64,000 nucleotides of DNA from Methyloversatilis discipulorum (GTDB lineage Bacteria > Pseudomonadota > Gammaproteobacteria > Burkholderiales > Rhodocyclaceae), in assembly GCF_018780585.1 (NCBI RefSeq), contig NZ_JADMJL010000003.1, positions 45,520 to 109,519 on the forward strand. The letters run 5' to 3'. The stretch's first letter is position 1, and every line of letters starts with the position of its first letter. Shown one piece after another: positions 27,426-37,002 of the stretch. A program made the translations under genes and the position numbers. The notes under the pieces are model-generated. The model saw nothing but the letters and a program-made list of their open reading frames with translations, was not told where the DNA came from and ran no database searches.

Positions 27426-28619
27426 ATGACGCCGCGCCGCCACTTCGCCCGCCAGTGGATGGTCACGCTGACGCTGTCGCTGGCCGCAGTCGCCCTGTTC
27501 AACGCCTTCATCGACCCGTGGGGACTGCACGGGCTGGTGCGCATCGACGGTGTGAACGCGGTCAAGATCCGTCCCGAGCGGGCGATCGGCGAACTGAAAC
27601 TGGCACGCGCGCTGCGCCACCAGCCGGACGCGCTCATCCTCGGCAACTCGCGCGCCGACATCGGCCTCGACCCGGCACACGACACTCTCACCACGCTGGC
27701 GCAGCGCCCGTTCAATCTGGCCGAGCCGGGCGCCGCGCTGACGGCACAGGTGCACCAGCTCGAAGCGCTGCTGGAAGCCGGTCACCGCCCGCGTCTGCTG
27801 CTGGTCGGGCTGGAACTGTTCGACCTGCTGAACGCCGAACCGCTGCGCCGCACCCACTGGCGGCCGCGCGATGACCTGCAGGCGCAGCAGCGCGCGACGC
27901 GATTGCAGAGCGTGATCACCTTGTCCGCGCTCGGCGACAGTCTGCTCACGCTGCGCGCGCAGCGCGATCCGTACGCGGCCACGCTGCGCGACGACGGCTT
28001 CAACCCGCTGCGCGACTACGACGGCATGGCGGCGCGCGAGGGCTACGCGCCGCTGTTCCGTCAGCGCGCCGCCGAGAACGCCCGTCGCATCGGTGCTCAC
28101 CGCTGGCCGTCGCGGCTCGATGCGACCGCCGACTTCATCGCACTGCGCCGCCTGCTCGAACTGGCCGACCAGCACGACATGCGTGTCGAGTGCTTTACCT
28201 ACCCCTACCACGCGCACATCCTGGGCACGCTGCACCGGGCAGGCCTGATGGACGAAGTCGCCGCATGGAAGCAGGCGCTGGCCGACACGGTCCATGCCGC
28301 CGCTGCGCAGGGTGCGAACGTCAGGCTGTGGGATTTCGTCGCCGTCACGCCCGAAACGGCCGAAGCGGTGCCGTCGCCGGGTGACCGGCGCAGCGTCACG
28401 CGCTGGTACTGGGAGGGCGGGCACTTCAAGGCGGCGCTCGGGCATCGCATGCTGGAACGGATGCTGGGGACCCGCAGCGAGGAGGGCTTTGGCCGCGAAC
28501 TGAGTCCCGAGGCGGTTGCCGACGACACGCTGGCACGCGACGTCGACGCGCTGCTGGCTGCGCGCGCCGATCTGGCTGCCGATCTTGACCACGCCTTCGC
28601 GACCGCCGGGCTCGACTGA
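27426..28619 (+). CDS. Membrane-anchored protein of the O-acetylation type (SGNH/AlgJ-like?), MBOAT partner
   Basis: A 397-residue protein with one N-terminal membrane segment (about 12-28). Its ALILGNSRADIGLDP (about 69-83) resembles the first block of SGNH-like acyltransferase partners, and VECFTYPYHAHILG and WYWEGGHFKAALGHRM (near 330) could supply the later His block. It starts two bases after the MBOAT stop, the usual position of the periplasmic component that passes acetyl groups to the polymer. Function inferred from context; the sequence is not a clear member of any family I can name. Confidence 0.6.
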   Translation: MTPRRHFARQWMVTLTLSLAAVALFNAFIDPWGLHGLVRIDGVNAVKIRPERAIGELKLARALRHQPDALILGNSRADIGLDPAHDTLTTLAQRPFNLAEPGAALTAQVHQLEALLEAGHRPRLLLVGLELFDLLNAEPLRRTHWRPRDDLQAQQRATRLQSVITLSALGDSLLTLRAQRDPYAATLRDDGFNPLRDYDGMAAREGYAPLFRQRAAENARRIGAHRWPSRLDATADFIALRRLLELADQHDMRVECFTYPYHAHILGTLHRAGLMDEVAAWKQALADTVHAAAAQGANVRLWDFVAVTPETAEAVPSPGDRRSVTRWYWEGGHFKAALGHRMLERMLGTRSEEGFGRELSPEAVADDTLARDVDALLAARADLAADLDHAFATAGLD

Positions 28620-28686
28620 CATCCCCGGATACGCCCGACCACCGGCGGGCTTCGCTGCAGATTTTCTCTGCGCCGCCGCATCGGGG

Positions 28687-28692
28687 TAGAAT
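28687..28692 (+). promoter_or_regulatory. Candidate -10 element of dusB-fis
   Basis: TAGAAT followed by CGCGCCCC, 37 bases before the dusB ATG. No clear -35. Confidence 0.35.
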
Positions 28693-28729
28693 CGCGCCCC
28701 TGCCCGTCCGTATACCGTCCCCACCCACC

Positions 28730-29764
28730 ATGCAGTTCGTCGGCTTCAACCTGCGGAACAACCTTTTCGTCGCGCCCATGGCCGGCGTGACCGATAGACC
28801 CTTCCGCCAGCTGTGCAAGAAGCTGGGCGCCGGACTGGCGGTATCGGAAATGGTCACGTCCAATTCCCTGCTCTACGGCAGCGCGAAGACGCAGCGCCGC
28901 GCGAACCACGACGGCGAGGTGGCACCGATCTCGGTGCAGATCGCCGGCGCCGACCCGAAGATGATGGCCGACGCCGCCCGCCACAACGTGGACCGCGGTG
29001 CGCAGATCATCGACATCAACATGGGCTGTCCGGCGAAGAAGATCTGCAACGTGATGGCCGGTTCGGCGCTGATGCAGGACGAACCGCTGGTCGAGCGCAT
29101 CCTTGAGGCGGTGGTCAAGGCGGTGCCGGACACCCCGGTCACGCTGAAGATGCGCACCGGCTGGAACCGCGACAACAAGAACGCACCGATGCTGGCGCGC
29201 GTGGCTGAGCAGTGCGGCATCCGCGCGCTGGCCATCCATGGCCGCACGCGCGCCGACCAATACACCGGCCACGCCGAGTACGACACCATCCGCGCGGTGA
29301 AGGCCGCAGTGAACATTCCGGTGATCGCCAACGGCGACATCACGACGCCGCAGAAGGCACGCGAGGTGCTCGCCATCAGTGGCGCCGACGGCGTCATGGT
29401 CGGCCGCGCAGCCCAGGGCCGTCCGTGGATCTTCCGCGAGATCGAACACTTCCTCGCCACCGGCGAACTGCTGGCACCGCCCGAAGTGGCGGAAATCCAC
29501 CGCGTGTGCCGCGAACACATCGAAGACCTGTACGGCTTCTACGGCACCGACAGTGGCGTGCGCATCGCACGCAAGCACATATCCTGGTACACCAAGGGTC
29601 TGGTCGGCTCCGCCGCCTTCCGCCACGCGATGAACCAGCTCGAGGGCACGACCGCGCAGCTGGCGGCCATCGACGAATTCTTTGGTCGCATGGCGGCCGA
29701 CAACGACAGGCTCGCCTACGAGCCGGACTCCACCGAAGACGACACGCAGGAACTGGCCGCCTGA
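28730..29764 (+). CDS. dusB: tRNA-dihydrouridine synthase DusB
   Basis: A 344-residue FMN enzyme that reduces uridines in the tRNA D-loop with NADPH. Motifs: APMAGVTDRPFRQL at the start, NMGCPAKKICN with the catalytic Cys (about 100), IHGRTRADQY, IANGDI and VGRAAQGRPWIF. Typical length, and the downstream fis gene confirms the DusB subtype. The 49-base gap to the next ATG suggests one transcript. Confidence 0.95.
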   Translation: MQFVGFNLRNNLFVAPMAGVTDRPFRQLCKKLGAGLAVSEMVTSNSLLYGSAKTQRRANHDGEVAPISVQIAGADPKMMADAARHNVDRGAQIIDINMGCPAKKICNVMAGSALMQDEPLVERILEAVVKAVPDTPVTLKMRTGWNRDNKNAPMLARVAEQCGIRALAIHGRTRADQYTGHAEYDTIRAVKAAVNIPVIANGDITTPQKAREVLAISGADGVMVGRAAQGRPWIFREIEHFLATGELLAPPEVAEIHRVCREHIEDLYGFYGTDSGVRIARKHISWYTKGLVGSAAFRHAMNQLEGTTAQLAAIDEFFGRMAADNDRLAYEPDSTEDDTQELAA

Positions 29765-29813
29765 GCGCCGGGCCACGGCACAGCATCGGACGGACCATCA
29801 GGGAGACGCCGCC

Positions 29814-30050
29814 ATGAGCGGACGCAGTGATATTGCCGAGTGCGTGAGGCACTCGCTGGAACGTTATTTCCGCGATCTGGATGGCGAAGCGCCGAGCGAC
29901 ATCTATGACATGGTCCTGCGCCAGATGGAGCGCCCCATGCTCGAGGTGGTGATGCGCGAAGCCGAAGGCAACCAGACACGCGCCGCCGACATGCTCGGCA
30001 TGAACCGCAACACGCTGCGGCGCAAGCTCACCGACCACGGCATGATCTGA
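29814..30050 (+). CDS. fis: Fis-family nucleoid/DNA-binding protein
   Basis: A 78-residue protein, about 20 residues shorter at the N-terminus than E. coli Fis. It has a dimerisation helix region ([20 protein letters not shown]) and a C-terminal helix-turn-helix ([18 protein letters not shown]). GGGAGA precedes the ATG. dusB-fis is a classic pair in proteobacteria. Fis proteins bend DNA and control rRNA and growth-phase genes. Confidence 0.93.
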   Translation: MSGRSDIAECVRHSLERYFRDLDGEAPSDIYDMVLRQMERPMLEVVMREAEGNQTRAADMLGMNRNTLRRKLTDHGMI

Positions 30051-30103
30051 GCGGCGCTCCGGCACCGCCCACCGAATTCCTCAACCTCCCACTGGAACGG
30101 CGC

Positions 30104-31693
30104 ATGAAAGTACAGCGTGCATTGATCAGCGTATCCGACAAAACCGGCATCGTTGAATTCGCCACAGCCCTGACCGGGCTTGGCATCGAACTGCTGTCCA
30201 CCGGCGGCACCGCCTCGCTTCTGGCCAACGCTGGCCTGAAGGTGACCGAGGTGGCCGACCACACCGGCTTCCCGGAAATGCTGGATGGCCGCGTCAAGAC
30301 GCTGCACCCGCGCATCCACGGCGGCCTGCTCGCCCGGCGCGAGGTCGAGGCGCACATGCAGGCGCTGGCGGAACACGACATTCCGACCATCGATCTGCTG
30401 GTGGTGAACCTGTATCCGTTCGAGGCGACGGTGGCCAAGGCCGGCTGCACGCTGGAAGACGCGATCGAGAACATCGACATCGGCGGCCCGGCCATGGTGC
30501 GTTCGGCCGCCAAGAACTGGCGCGGTGTCGGCGTGCTGACCGATGCGTCGCAGTACGCCGGCGTGCTGGACGAACTGCGCGCGAATGGCGCGCTGTCCGA
30601 CGCCACCCGCTTCGCGCTGTCGGTCGCCGCGTTCAACCGCATTTCGAACTACGACGGCGCGATCAGCGACTACCTGTCGGCGCTGAACGTCGACGGCTCG
30701 CGCAGCGAGTTCCCGGCGCAGTCCAACGGCCGTTTCGTCAAGATCCAGGATCTGCGCTACGGCGAGAATCCGCATCAGCGCGCCGCCTTCTACCGCGACC
30801 TCTACCCGGCACCGGGTTCGCTGGTGAGCGCGAAGCAGCTGCAGGGCAAGGAGCTGTCGTACAACAACATCGCCGACGGCGACGCCGCGTGGGAATGCGT
30901 CAAGAGCTTCGACAGCGGCGCCTGCGTCATCGTCAAGCACGCCAACCCCTGTGGCGTGGCGCTCGGTGCGACCCCGCTGGAGGCCTACCGCAAGGCCTTC
31001 GCCACCGACCCGACCTCGGCCTTCGGCGGCATCATCGCCTTCAACACGCCGGTCGACGCGGCCACCGCCGAAGCGGTCAGCGGCCAGTTCGTCGAAGTGC
31101 TGATGGCGCCCGCCTTCACCGCCGACGCGCTGAAGCTGCTGGCCGCCAAGGCCAATGTGCGCGTGCTGCAGATTCCGCTCGACGGCGTCGACCCCAAGGG
31201 TGCGACCGCCTGGTCGCGTGGCCGCAACCTGCATGACGTGAAACGCGTCGGCTCCGGCCTGCTGATCCAGACCGCGGACGAACCGGAATCGCTGGAAGGT
31301 CGCCTCAAGGTGGTGACCCAGCGCGCGCCGACCGCACAGGAAATGACCGACCTCACCTTCGCCTGGCGCGTCGCGATGTACGTGAAGTCGAACGCCATCG
31401 TCTATTGCCGCGACGGCGCGACGGTCGGTGTCGGCGCCGGCCAGATGAGCCGCGTTGATTCGACGCGGATTGCGCGAATCAAGGCAGAGAACGCCGGTCT
31501 GACCATTGCCGGTTCGGTGGTGGCGTCGGACGCCTTCTTCCCGTTCCGCGACGGCGTGGACGTGCTGGCCGAAGCCGGTGCCAAGGCCATCATCCAGCCG
31601 GGCGGCAGCATGCGCGACGAAGAAGTGATCGCCGCCGCCGACGAGCACGGACTGGCCATGGTGTTTACCGGCACCCGCCACTTCCGTCACTGA
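30104..31693 (+). CDS. purH: Bifunctional AICAR transformylase / IMP cyclohydrolase
   Basis: PurH, 529 residues, carrying out the last two steps of IMP synthesis. N-terminal MGS-like cyclohydrolase domain ([37 protein letters not shown]). C-terminal transformylase domain ([48 protein letters not shown]). Complete. 34 bases before purD, so the two are likely one unit, behind dusB-fis. Confidence 0.97.
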   Translation: MKVQRALISVSDKTGIVEFATALTGLGIELLSTGGTASLLANAGLKVTEVADHTGFPEMLDGRVKTLHPRIHGGLLARREVEAHMQALAEHDIPTIDLLVVNLYPFEATVAKAGCTLEDAIENIDIGGPAMVRSAAKNWRGVGVLTDASQYAGVLDELRANGALSDATRFALSVAAFNRISNYDGAISDYLSALNVDGSRSEFPAQSNGRFVKIQDLRYGENPHQRAAFYRDLYPAPGSLVSAKQLQGKELSYNNIADGDAAWECVKSFDSGACVIVKHANPCGVALGATPLEAYRKAFATDPTSAFGGIIAFNTPVDAATAEAVSGQFVEVLMAPAFTADALKLLAAKANVRVLQIPLDGVDPKGATAWSRGRNLHDVKRVGSGLLIQTADEPESLEGRLKVVTQRAPTAQEMTDLTFAWRVAMYVKSNAIVYCRDGATVGVGAGQMSRVDSTRIARIKAENAGLTIAGSVVASDAFFPFRDGVDVLAEAGAKAIIQPGGSMRDEEVIAAADEHGLAMVFTGTRHFRH

Positions 31694-31727
31694 GCTGTAC
31701 CCGCGCACGATTGAAGAAGGACGTGAA

Positions 31728-32990
31728 ATGAAACTGCTGGTCATCGGTTCGGGCGGGCGCGAACACGCCATCGCCTGGAAGCTCGCGCAGAGCCCGCGCG
31801 TGCACAAGGTCTACGTGGCGCCGGGCAATGCCGGCACCGCGCTGGAACCGAATATCGAAAACCTGCCGATCACCGATTTCGCCGAGCTGATCAGCTTCGT
31901 CGAGAACGAGAACATCGCCTTCACCGTGGTCGGACCGGAAGCTCCGCTGGCGGCCGGTGTGGTCGATTGCTTCCGCGTGCGTGGCCTGAAGATCTTCGGC
32001 CCCACCCGCAAGGCGGCCCAGCTCGAAAGCTCGAAGGACTTCGCCAAGCAGTTCATGGTGAAGAACAACATCCCGACCGCGCATTACCAGACCTTCACCG
32101 ACGCCGCCGCTGCGCGTGCCTACGTCGACGAGATGGGCGCACCCATCGTGATCAAGGCCGACGGCCTGGCGGCCGGCAAGGGCGTTGTCGTGGCGATGAC
32201 GCTGACCGAAGCGCACGCCGCGATCGGCACCATGCTGCCGGGCGACGACGGCGGCAAGTCGCGCGTCGTGATCGAGGAGTTCCTGCAGGGCGAGGAAGCC
32301 AGCTTCATCGTCATGTGCGACGGCATGAGCGCACTGCCGCTGGCCACCAGCCAGGACCACAAGCGCCTGCTGGATGGCGACGCCGGCCCCAACACCGGCG
32401 GCATGGGCGCCTATTCGCCGGCGCCGGTGGTGACGCCGGAAATCCACGCCCGCGTGATGCGCGAAGTGATCCAGCCGGTGCTGACCGGCATGGCGCTCGA
32501 CGGCCTCCCCTTCACCGGCTTCCTGTACGCCGGCCTGATGATTTCGCCTGAGGGCGACATCAAGGTGCTGGAATTCAACTGTCGCATGGGTGACCCGGAA
32601 ACCCAGCCCATCATGATGCGGCTGAAGACCGATCTGGTCGACCTGATGGAAGCCGCGCTCGACTACAAGCTGTCCGAAGCCAGTACCGACTGGGACCGCC
32701 GCGTCGCACTCGGCATTGTCATGGCAGCCGCCGGCTACCCGGACGCGCCGCGCAAGGGCGACGTGATCAACGGCCTGCCGGCCGCGACGGCGGAAGGCCA
32801 CGTGTTCCACGCCGGCACCACTGAGCGTGACGGCAAGGTGGTGACCAACGGTGGCCGCGTGCTCTGCGTGACCGCGCTCGGCGACACCGTCAAGCAGGCG
32901 CAGCGCGCCGCCTACGCACTGTGCGACCAGATCCAGTTCGACGGCGCCCAGTTCCGCCGCGACATCGGCCACCGGGCGGTGCGGCGATGA
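31728..32990 (+). CDS. purD: Phosphoribosylamine-glycine ligase (GARS)
   Basis: PurD, 420 residues, ATP-grasp enzyme that makes glycinamide ribonucleotide in de novo purine synthesis. Motifs: [14 protein letters not shown] at the start, [56 protein letters not shown] precedes the ATG. Its stop overlaps hemF as ATGA. Confidence 0.97.
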   Translation: MKLLVIGSGGREHAIAWKLAQSPRVHKVYVAPGNAGTALEPNIENLPITDFAELISFVENENIAFTVVGPEAPLAAGVVDCFRVRGLKIFGPTRKAAQLESSKDFAKQFMVKNNIPTAHYQTFTDAAAARAYVDEMGAPIVIKADGLAAGKGVVVAMTLTEAHAAIGTMLPGDDGGKSRVVIEEFLQGEEASFIVMCDGMSALPLATSQDHKRLLDGDAGPNTGGMGAYSPAPVVTPEIHARVMREVIQPVLTGMALDGLPFTGFLYAGLMISPEGDIKVLEFNCRMGDPETQPIMMRLKTDLVDLMEAALDYKLSEASTDWDRRVALGIVMAAAGYPDAPRKGDVINGLPAATAEGHVFHAGTTERDGKVVTNGGRVLCVTALGDTVKQAQRAAYALCDQIQFDGAQFRRDIGHRAVRR

Positions 32991-33910
32991 GCACGCGGGC
33001 GGAAACGGTCCGCGCCTGGCTGCTCGATCTGCAGGACCGCATCATCGGCGGTCTGGAAACGGCGGACGGCTCGCCCTTCCTGACCGACGGCTGGGTGCGC
33101 GGCCCGGAAGAACGGCTGCAGGGCGACGGCCGCACGCGGCTGATCGAGGAAGGCAAGCTGTTCGAGCGCGGCGGCTGCAACTTCTCGCACGTGCGCGGCG
33201 ACACCTTGCCGCCGTCGGCCTCGGCCAACCGCCCGGATCTCGCCGGGGCGTCGTTCGAGGCGATGGGCGTGTCGCTGGTGCTGCATCCGCGCAACCCGTA
33301 CGTGCCGACCGTGCACCTGAACGTGCGCTTCTTCACCGCGCAGCCGAAGAGCGGCGACGCGGTGTGGTGGTTCGGCGGCGGCATGGATCTGACGCCCTAT
33401 TACGGCGTCGAAGAGGATGCAGCCCACTTCCACCGTAGCTGCCGCGACGCGCTGGCGCCCTTCGGCGCCGACACCTGGGCGCGCTACAAGAAGTGGTGCG
33501 ACGATTATTTCTACCTGAAGCACCGCAAGGAAGCGCGCGGCATCGGCGGCGTGTTCTTCGACGATCTCGGTGCCGACGGCGAAGTGAGCTTCGATCACGC
33601 CTACGCGCTGACACAGGCGGTCGGCAACACCTTCCTCGACGCCTACCTGCCCATCGTCGAGCGCCGTCGCGACACGCCCTACGGTGAGCGCGAACGCGAC
33701 TTCCAGGCCTACCGGCGCGGCCGCTACGTCGAATTCAACCTGGTGTTCGACCGCGGCACGCTGTTCGGCCTGCAGTCGGGCGGACGCACCGAGTCCATCC
33801 TGATGTCGATGCCGCCGGTGGTGAAATGGCGCTACGACTGGCACCCCGCCGACGGCACGTCGGAAGCCAGGCTGTACACCGACTTCCTCCCGCCGCGAGA
33901 CTGGGTATAA
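32987..33910 (+). CDS. hemF: Oxygen-dependent coproporphyrinogen III oxidase
   Basis: HemF, 307 residues, converts coproporphyrinogen III to protoporphyrinogen IX with O2. Motifs: [48 protein letters not shown] and [20 protein letters not shown] (exactly the conserved late block). Coupled to purD by ATGA, which ties haem and purine genes in one transcript. Its presence indicates aerobic haem synthesis. A REP-like hairpin follows directly at its stop. Confidence 0.97.
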   Translation: MSTRAETVRAWLLDLQDRIIGGLETADGSPFLTDGWVRGPEERLQGDGRTRLIEEGKLFERGGCNFSHVRGDTLPPSASANRPDLAGASFEAMGVSLVLHPRNPYVPTVHLNVRFFTAQPKSGDAVWWFGGGMDLTPYYGVEEDAAHFHRSCRDALAPFGADTWARYKKWCDDYFYLKHRKEARGIGGVFFDDLGADGEVSFDHAYALTQAVGNTFLDAYLPIVERRRDTPYGERERDFQAYRRGRYVEFNLVFDRGTLFGLQSGGRTESILMSMPPVVKWRYDWHPADGTSEARLYTDFLPPRDWV

Positions 33911-33968
33911 CAGGGGTTTCGCGAAGCGCTGCTTCGCGCCTGCTGAACGATTCGGCTGTGCAAAGCCG
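33911..33968. repeat. REP-like double-hairpin unit after hemF
   Basis: Hairpin 1: CGCGAAGC, loop GCT, GCTTCGCG, clamped by CAGG and CCTG. Hairpin 2: CGGCT and AGCCG. The same architecture occurs four times in tandem at 44060-44334. It starts right after the hemF stop and lies between convergent genes. Bases 33980-34025 may hold a decayed second copy. The remaining 33969-34027 shows nothing else. Confidence 0.75.
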
Positions 33969-34027
33969 GCCGTGGGTGGCGGCACGGGCGTCGTCTGCGT
34001 GAAGTGCTGCGCACGGACGCAAGCGTC

Positions 34028-34054
34028 AAAAAAACGGGCACCTCAAGGGTGCCC
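34028..34054 (-). terminator. Rho-independent terminator of the ompW-like gene
   Basis: On the minus strand GGGCACC, loop CTTGA, GGTGCCC, then G and a run of seven T (34034-34028). It lies 82 bases after the stop of the OmpW-like gene. Confidence 0.85.
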
Positions 34055-34135
34055 GAACCGGGACTGCAGGAAGAACCTTTGGCTTGCCCGCCGGCCTTCA
34101 GGCTTGTGGCCCTCGACCGGCGAACCCGCTCAAAC

Positions 34136-34771
34136 TCAGAAGCGATAGCCGATACCGACCGAATACAGCATCGGGTCGATGCCCAGCTTGGTCACCTTGG
34201 CGCCGCCAGCGCCCTTGATGAAGATGTCGGTGTCGATCGCGACGTACTTGACGTCGAAGTTCAGGAACCACTTCGGCGCGATCTGCACGTCGGCGCCGAC
34301 CTGTGCTGCCCAGCCGAAGCTGCTGCGGTCAATGCGCAGCGGCACGCTGCCGCCGAGAACGGTGCCGGCGTCCAGATCAACGCTGGAGAAACGCGTGTAG
34401 TTCAGGCCAAGACCGGCGTACGGGCGAATCTGACCTTCCGGGTTGAAGTGGTACTGCAGCGTCAGCGTCGGCGGCAGGTGCTTGACCGAACCGATGCCCA
34501 CACCGCCCAGCTCCACGTCATGCTTCTGCGGATAGGTCAGGATCAGTTCGGCCGCGATGTTCTTGGTGAAGAAGTAGGTGATGTCGATTTCCGGGAACAC
34601 CTTGTTCTCGGCTTCGACATCGATCGGCAGGCCCAGACCGCCCGAATTGTCATTGTCCGGGTTCATGTACAGCGCACGTGCGCGCACCATCCAGTTGCCT
34701 TCGTCCGCTGCGTTCGCCACGCCTGCCACGGCAGCCAGTGCTGCCACACCCACCCACTTGATCGCCTTCAT
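34136..34771 (-). CDS. OmpW-family outer-membrane protein
   Basis: A 211-residue small beta-barrel protein; ATG at 34771, signal peptide about 1-20 (VANA). OmpW signatures: GNWMVRARALYMNPDND at the mature N-terminus, FPEIDITYFFTKNIAAELI, HLPPTLTLQYHF, IRPYAGLGLNYTRFS and a C-terminal PMLYSVGIGYRF. OmpW forms a narrow hydrophobic channel of the outer membrane. It has its own terminator. 80 bases separate it from the upstream protease gene. Confidence 0.92.
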   Translation of the reverse strand: MKAIKWVGVAALAAVAGVANAADEGNWMVRARALYMNPDNDNSGGLGLPIDVEAENKVFPEIDITYFFTKNIAAELILTYPQKHDVELGGVGIGSVKHLPPTLTLQYHFNPEGQIRPYAGLGLNYTRFSSVDLDAGTVLGGSVPLRIDRSSFGWAAQVGADVQIAPKWFLNFDVKYVAIDTDIFIKGAGGAKVTKLGIDPMLYSVGIGYRF

Positions 34772-34851
34772 TTTTACGTGCTCCAGAGGATTTAAACCGC
34801 ATTCAGTGACGGCAGTATCCTCAAGAGCCGAAAACCCCACGTTGACCAAGG

Positions 34852-35859
34852 TCAATCGGCGGCGAAGTCTCCACGGCGCAGTCTTTCGATACGTTGTGCG
34901 CTATCCGGATGGCTTGAAAGCCAGCCCGCAGCCGTGCCATCCTCGCGCGCGCCGTGCGCGCGGGCGAGGCGTTCGAGCATGTCGGCCAGCAGCGCCGGCG
35001 AGCGGCCCTGGCTGCGCAGCGCATGCGCCGCGTAGGCGTCGGCTTCAAGTTCCATGTTGCGGGAATAGCCCGACTGCAGCAGCACGGTCGGCGCCATCGC
35101 CAGCAGACTGCTCACGTCACCGGCGTACCAGGTCATGAACAGCGCGACGGCCGACCCCTGCAGCACCATGCGCATGCCATGCATGCGTTCGACGTGCCCG
35201 AGTTCGTGCATCAGTACCGCCAGCACCTGTTCGTCATCGTCGGCCAGCGCGACCAGCTGGTCGGTGACGATGAGCGAGCCGTCGGGCAGCGCAAATGCGT
35301 TGGCACCGACCGACCCACCCGAGCGGAACAACAGCGTGTGCGGCAGCGCGCTGCGCGCTGCGAGCGCCGAGCGCAGCCGCTGCTGGCGCGCCTCGTCGAG
35401 CTTGCTCGGTGCCAGCAGACGGTCGTCCAGCAGTTCGAGCGCCTGCTGTGACATGCCCGCCACCACCGCCTGCGGCACGTGCGGCGCCGCCATGCCGGCA
35501 GCCCAAGGCAAGCCGTAGCGCGCGCCCAGCCAGACGATGAGGATCAGCGCTGCGACGGCACCGAGCACGACGCGTGCATCGAAGGCCCAGCGCACCGTCG
35601 CACGGTCGCGATGACCGCTGGCGTCGAGCAGCAGCGCCAGCGCGGCGTGATCCCGCACCTCGACGTGCGCACCGTCGGCGAAGGTGATCAGCCGCGGCGC
35701 CGACCCCATGGGCTCCGACAGACGCAGCGTCGACAGCGGCTCGCGGCGTGCGACGCCTTCGGCATGCACGTGCAGCGCGTCACCGTCGAGTTCGATGGTG
35801 GCCGCATGCGCCCGCGCGCTGACACCGTCGAAATACAGGGCCGCCACCGCTGACGGCAT
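34852..35859 (-). CDS. M48-family membrane metalloprotease
   Basis: A 335-residue protein with one membrane segment (VVLGAVAALILIVWLG, about 97-112) and the zinc motif HELGH (in LMHELGHVERMHG) with a third ligand in MELEADAYA. The N-terminal 95 residues form a small domain facing the cytoplasm or unassigned. The Ste24/HtpX-like protease would act on membrane or periplasmic proteins. It starts one base after the stop of the YjgN-like gene, so the two belong together. Start ATG 35859; in-frame codons upstream lie inside the other gene. Confidence 0.88.
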   Translation of the reverse strand: MPSAVAALYFDGVSARAHAATIELDGDALHVHAEGVARREPLSTLRLSEPMGSAPRLITFADGAHVEVRDHAALALLLDASGHRDRATVRWAFDARVVLGAVAALILIVWLGARYGLPWAAGMAAPHVPQAVVAGMSQQALELLDDRLLAPSKLDEARQQRLRSALAARSALPHTLLFRSGGSVGANAFALPDGSLIVTDQLVALADDDEQVLAVLMHELGHVERMHGMRMVLQGSAVALFMTWYAGDVSSLLAMAPTVLLQSGYSRNMELEADAYAAHALRSQGRSPALLADMLERLARAHGAREDGTAAGWLSSHPDSAQRIERLRRGDFAAD

Positions 35860-35860
35860 G

Positions 35861-36946
35861 TCAGAGCGCGATGTCGACATCGAACAGATCGGCCGCCTCC
35901 TCACCGGTCGCCGCCACGTCCGGCGACTGGCCGGCGACGAAGTCGTCGAGCGGACCGGCGCTGATCATCGTGACGCTCTCGATCCGGTAGCGTGCGAGCC
36001 TGATCGCGGCAAAAGGCATGAACAGACCGAAGGTGCACACGATGGCAATCAGGTTGGTCAGCGTGATCGCGTACAGCGTGCGGGCACGGGCACGCGACTC
36101 GAAGCGATGCGGGCCGAGTTGCGTGTTGTTCCACACCACGTTCTGCAGGCGTGCAAGCAGATAGGGCTGGACCAGCATGAGCACGGCCAGCCAGCCAAGC
36201 ATCAAGAGTATCGGCAGCATGGACAGGCTCTCCGGCCCGCCGCCACTCAGCACGATGAGACCGATCATCGCGGTGCCCAATACGAGAAAGCCCGTCAGAA
36301 AGAGCAGGAACAGGACGCCGTAGATCTTGTAGAAGGCGGACACCGGTACATCCAGATGGAAACGCGTGGTGCCAAAGCGTGTGTTGTCGAGCTGATAGCG
36401 CTTCATGCGCTGGTGCCACATCGGCGCCAGCAGGTAGAGCGTGACGACGGACAGCAGCGGCCACATCAGGAAGACCGCGTAAGCGCCCTTCTCGTCGCCA
36501 TCGAAGGCGAAACGCAGGCCACGCCAGCTGGTATTGCGGGCGCGGAACTTCAGCGAGCGCATGAGCAGCATCGGCATCACGGCGGCCAGCACGATGGCGA
36601 CCGCAATGCCGAGGACGGGCGAGAACTCGAATGACAGGTTGTAGGCGACCAGCAGGATGACGCCGATCACCCGTCCCTTCAGGATGGCGCGCGGATCCCC
36701 GTGGTAGTCGAAGGCCGCGCCGCCCAGCGTGGTATGACGATGGAAGTACTGCAGCCGCCGGACCTTGGCCCAGGCGGAGTAGATGCCCAGCGTGACGATG
36801 CTGAGCAGCAGGTTGACGATCCAGATGCCGAAGTACTCGGCACCGCGGCCGGAGAAGATGAGCGCCTCCGCATGTGGCGCGCCGGACGGACCGAAGGGGT
36901 CGGCAGGCGGCTGCGCCGCGACTTCACTTTCGAAGGGATTGTTCAT
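35861..36946 (-). CDS. YjgN (DUF898)-family inner-membrane protein
   Basis: A 361-residue polytopic membrane protein. The DUF898 pattern is clear: an aromatic-rich GRGAEYFGIWIVNLLLS opening, YFHRHTTLGGAAFDYHG, and repeated GNTRFG / NTQLGPHRFESR-type turns followed by membrane segments (FGTTRFHLD is a second copy). About eight hydrophobic segments. Function of the family is not known. The pairing with an M48 protease just downstream recurs, as I recall, in other proteobacteria. Confidence 0.85.
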   Translation of the reverse strand: MNNPFESEVAAQPPADPFGPSGAPHAEALIFSGRGAEYFGIWIVNLLLSIVTLGIYSAWAKVRRLQYFHRHTTLGGAAFDYHGDPRAILKGRVIGVILLVAYNLSFEFSPVLGIAVAIVLAAVMPMLLMRSLKFRARNTSWRGLRFAFDGDEKGAYAVFLMWPLLSVVTLYLLAPMWHQRMKRYQLDNTRFGTTRFHLDVPVSAFYKIYGVLFLLFLTGFLVLGTAMIGLIVLSGGGPESLSMLPILLMLGWLAVLMLVQPYLLARLQNVVWNNTQLGPHRFESRARARTLYAITLTNLIAIVCTFGLFMPFAAIRLARYRIESVTMISAGPLDDFVAGQSPDVAATGEEAADLFDVDIAL

Positions 36947-37002
36947 GTCTCGCCCGCGCCGATGATCACGCGCGGATCATGACATACGCACAGCGACGCG
37001 GT

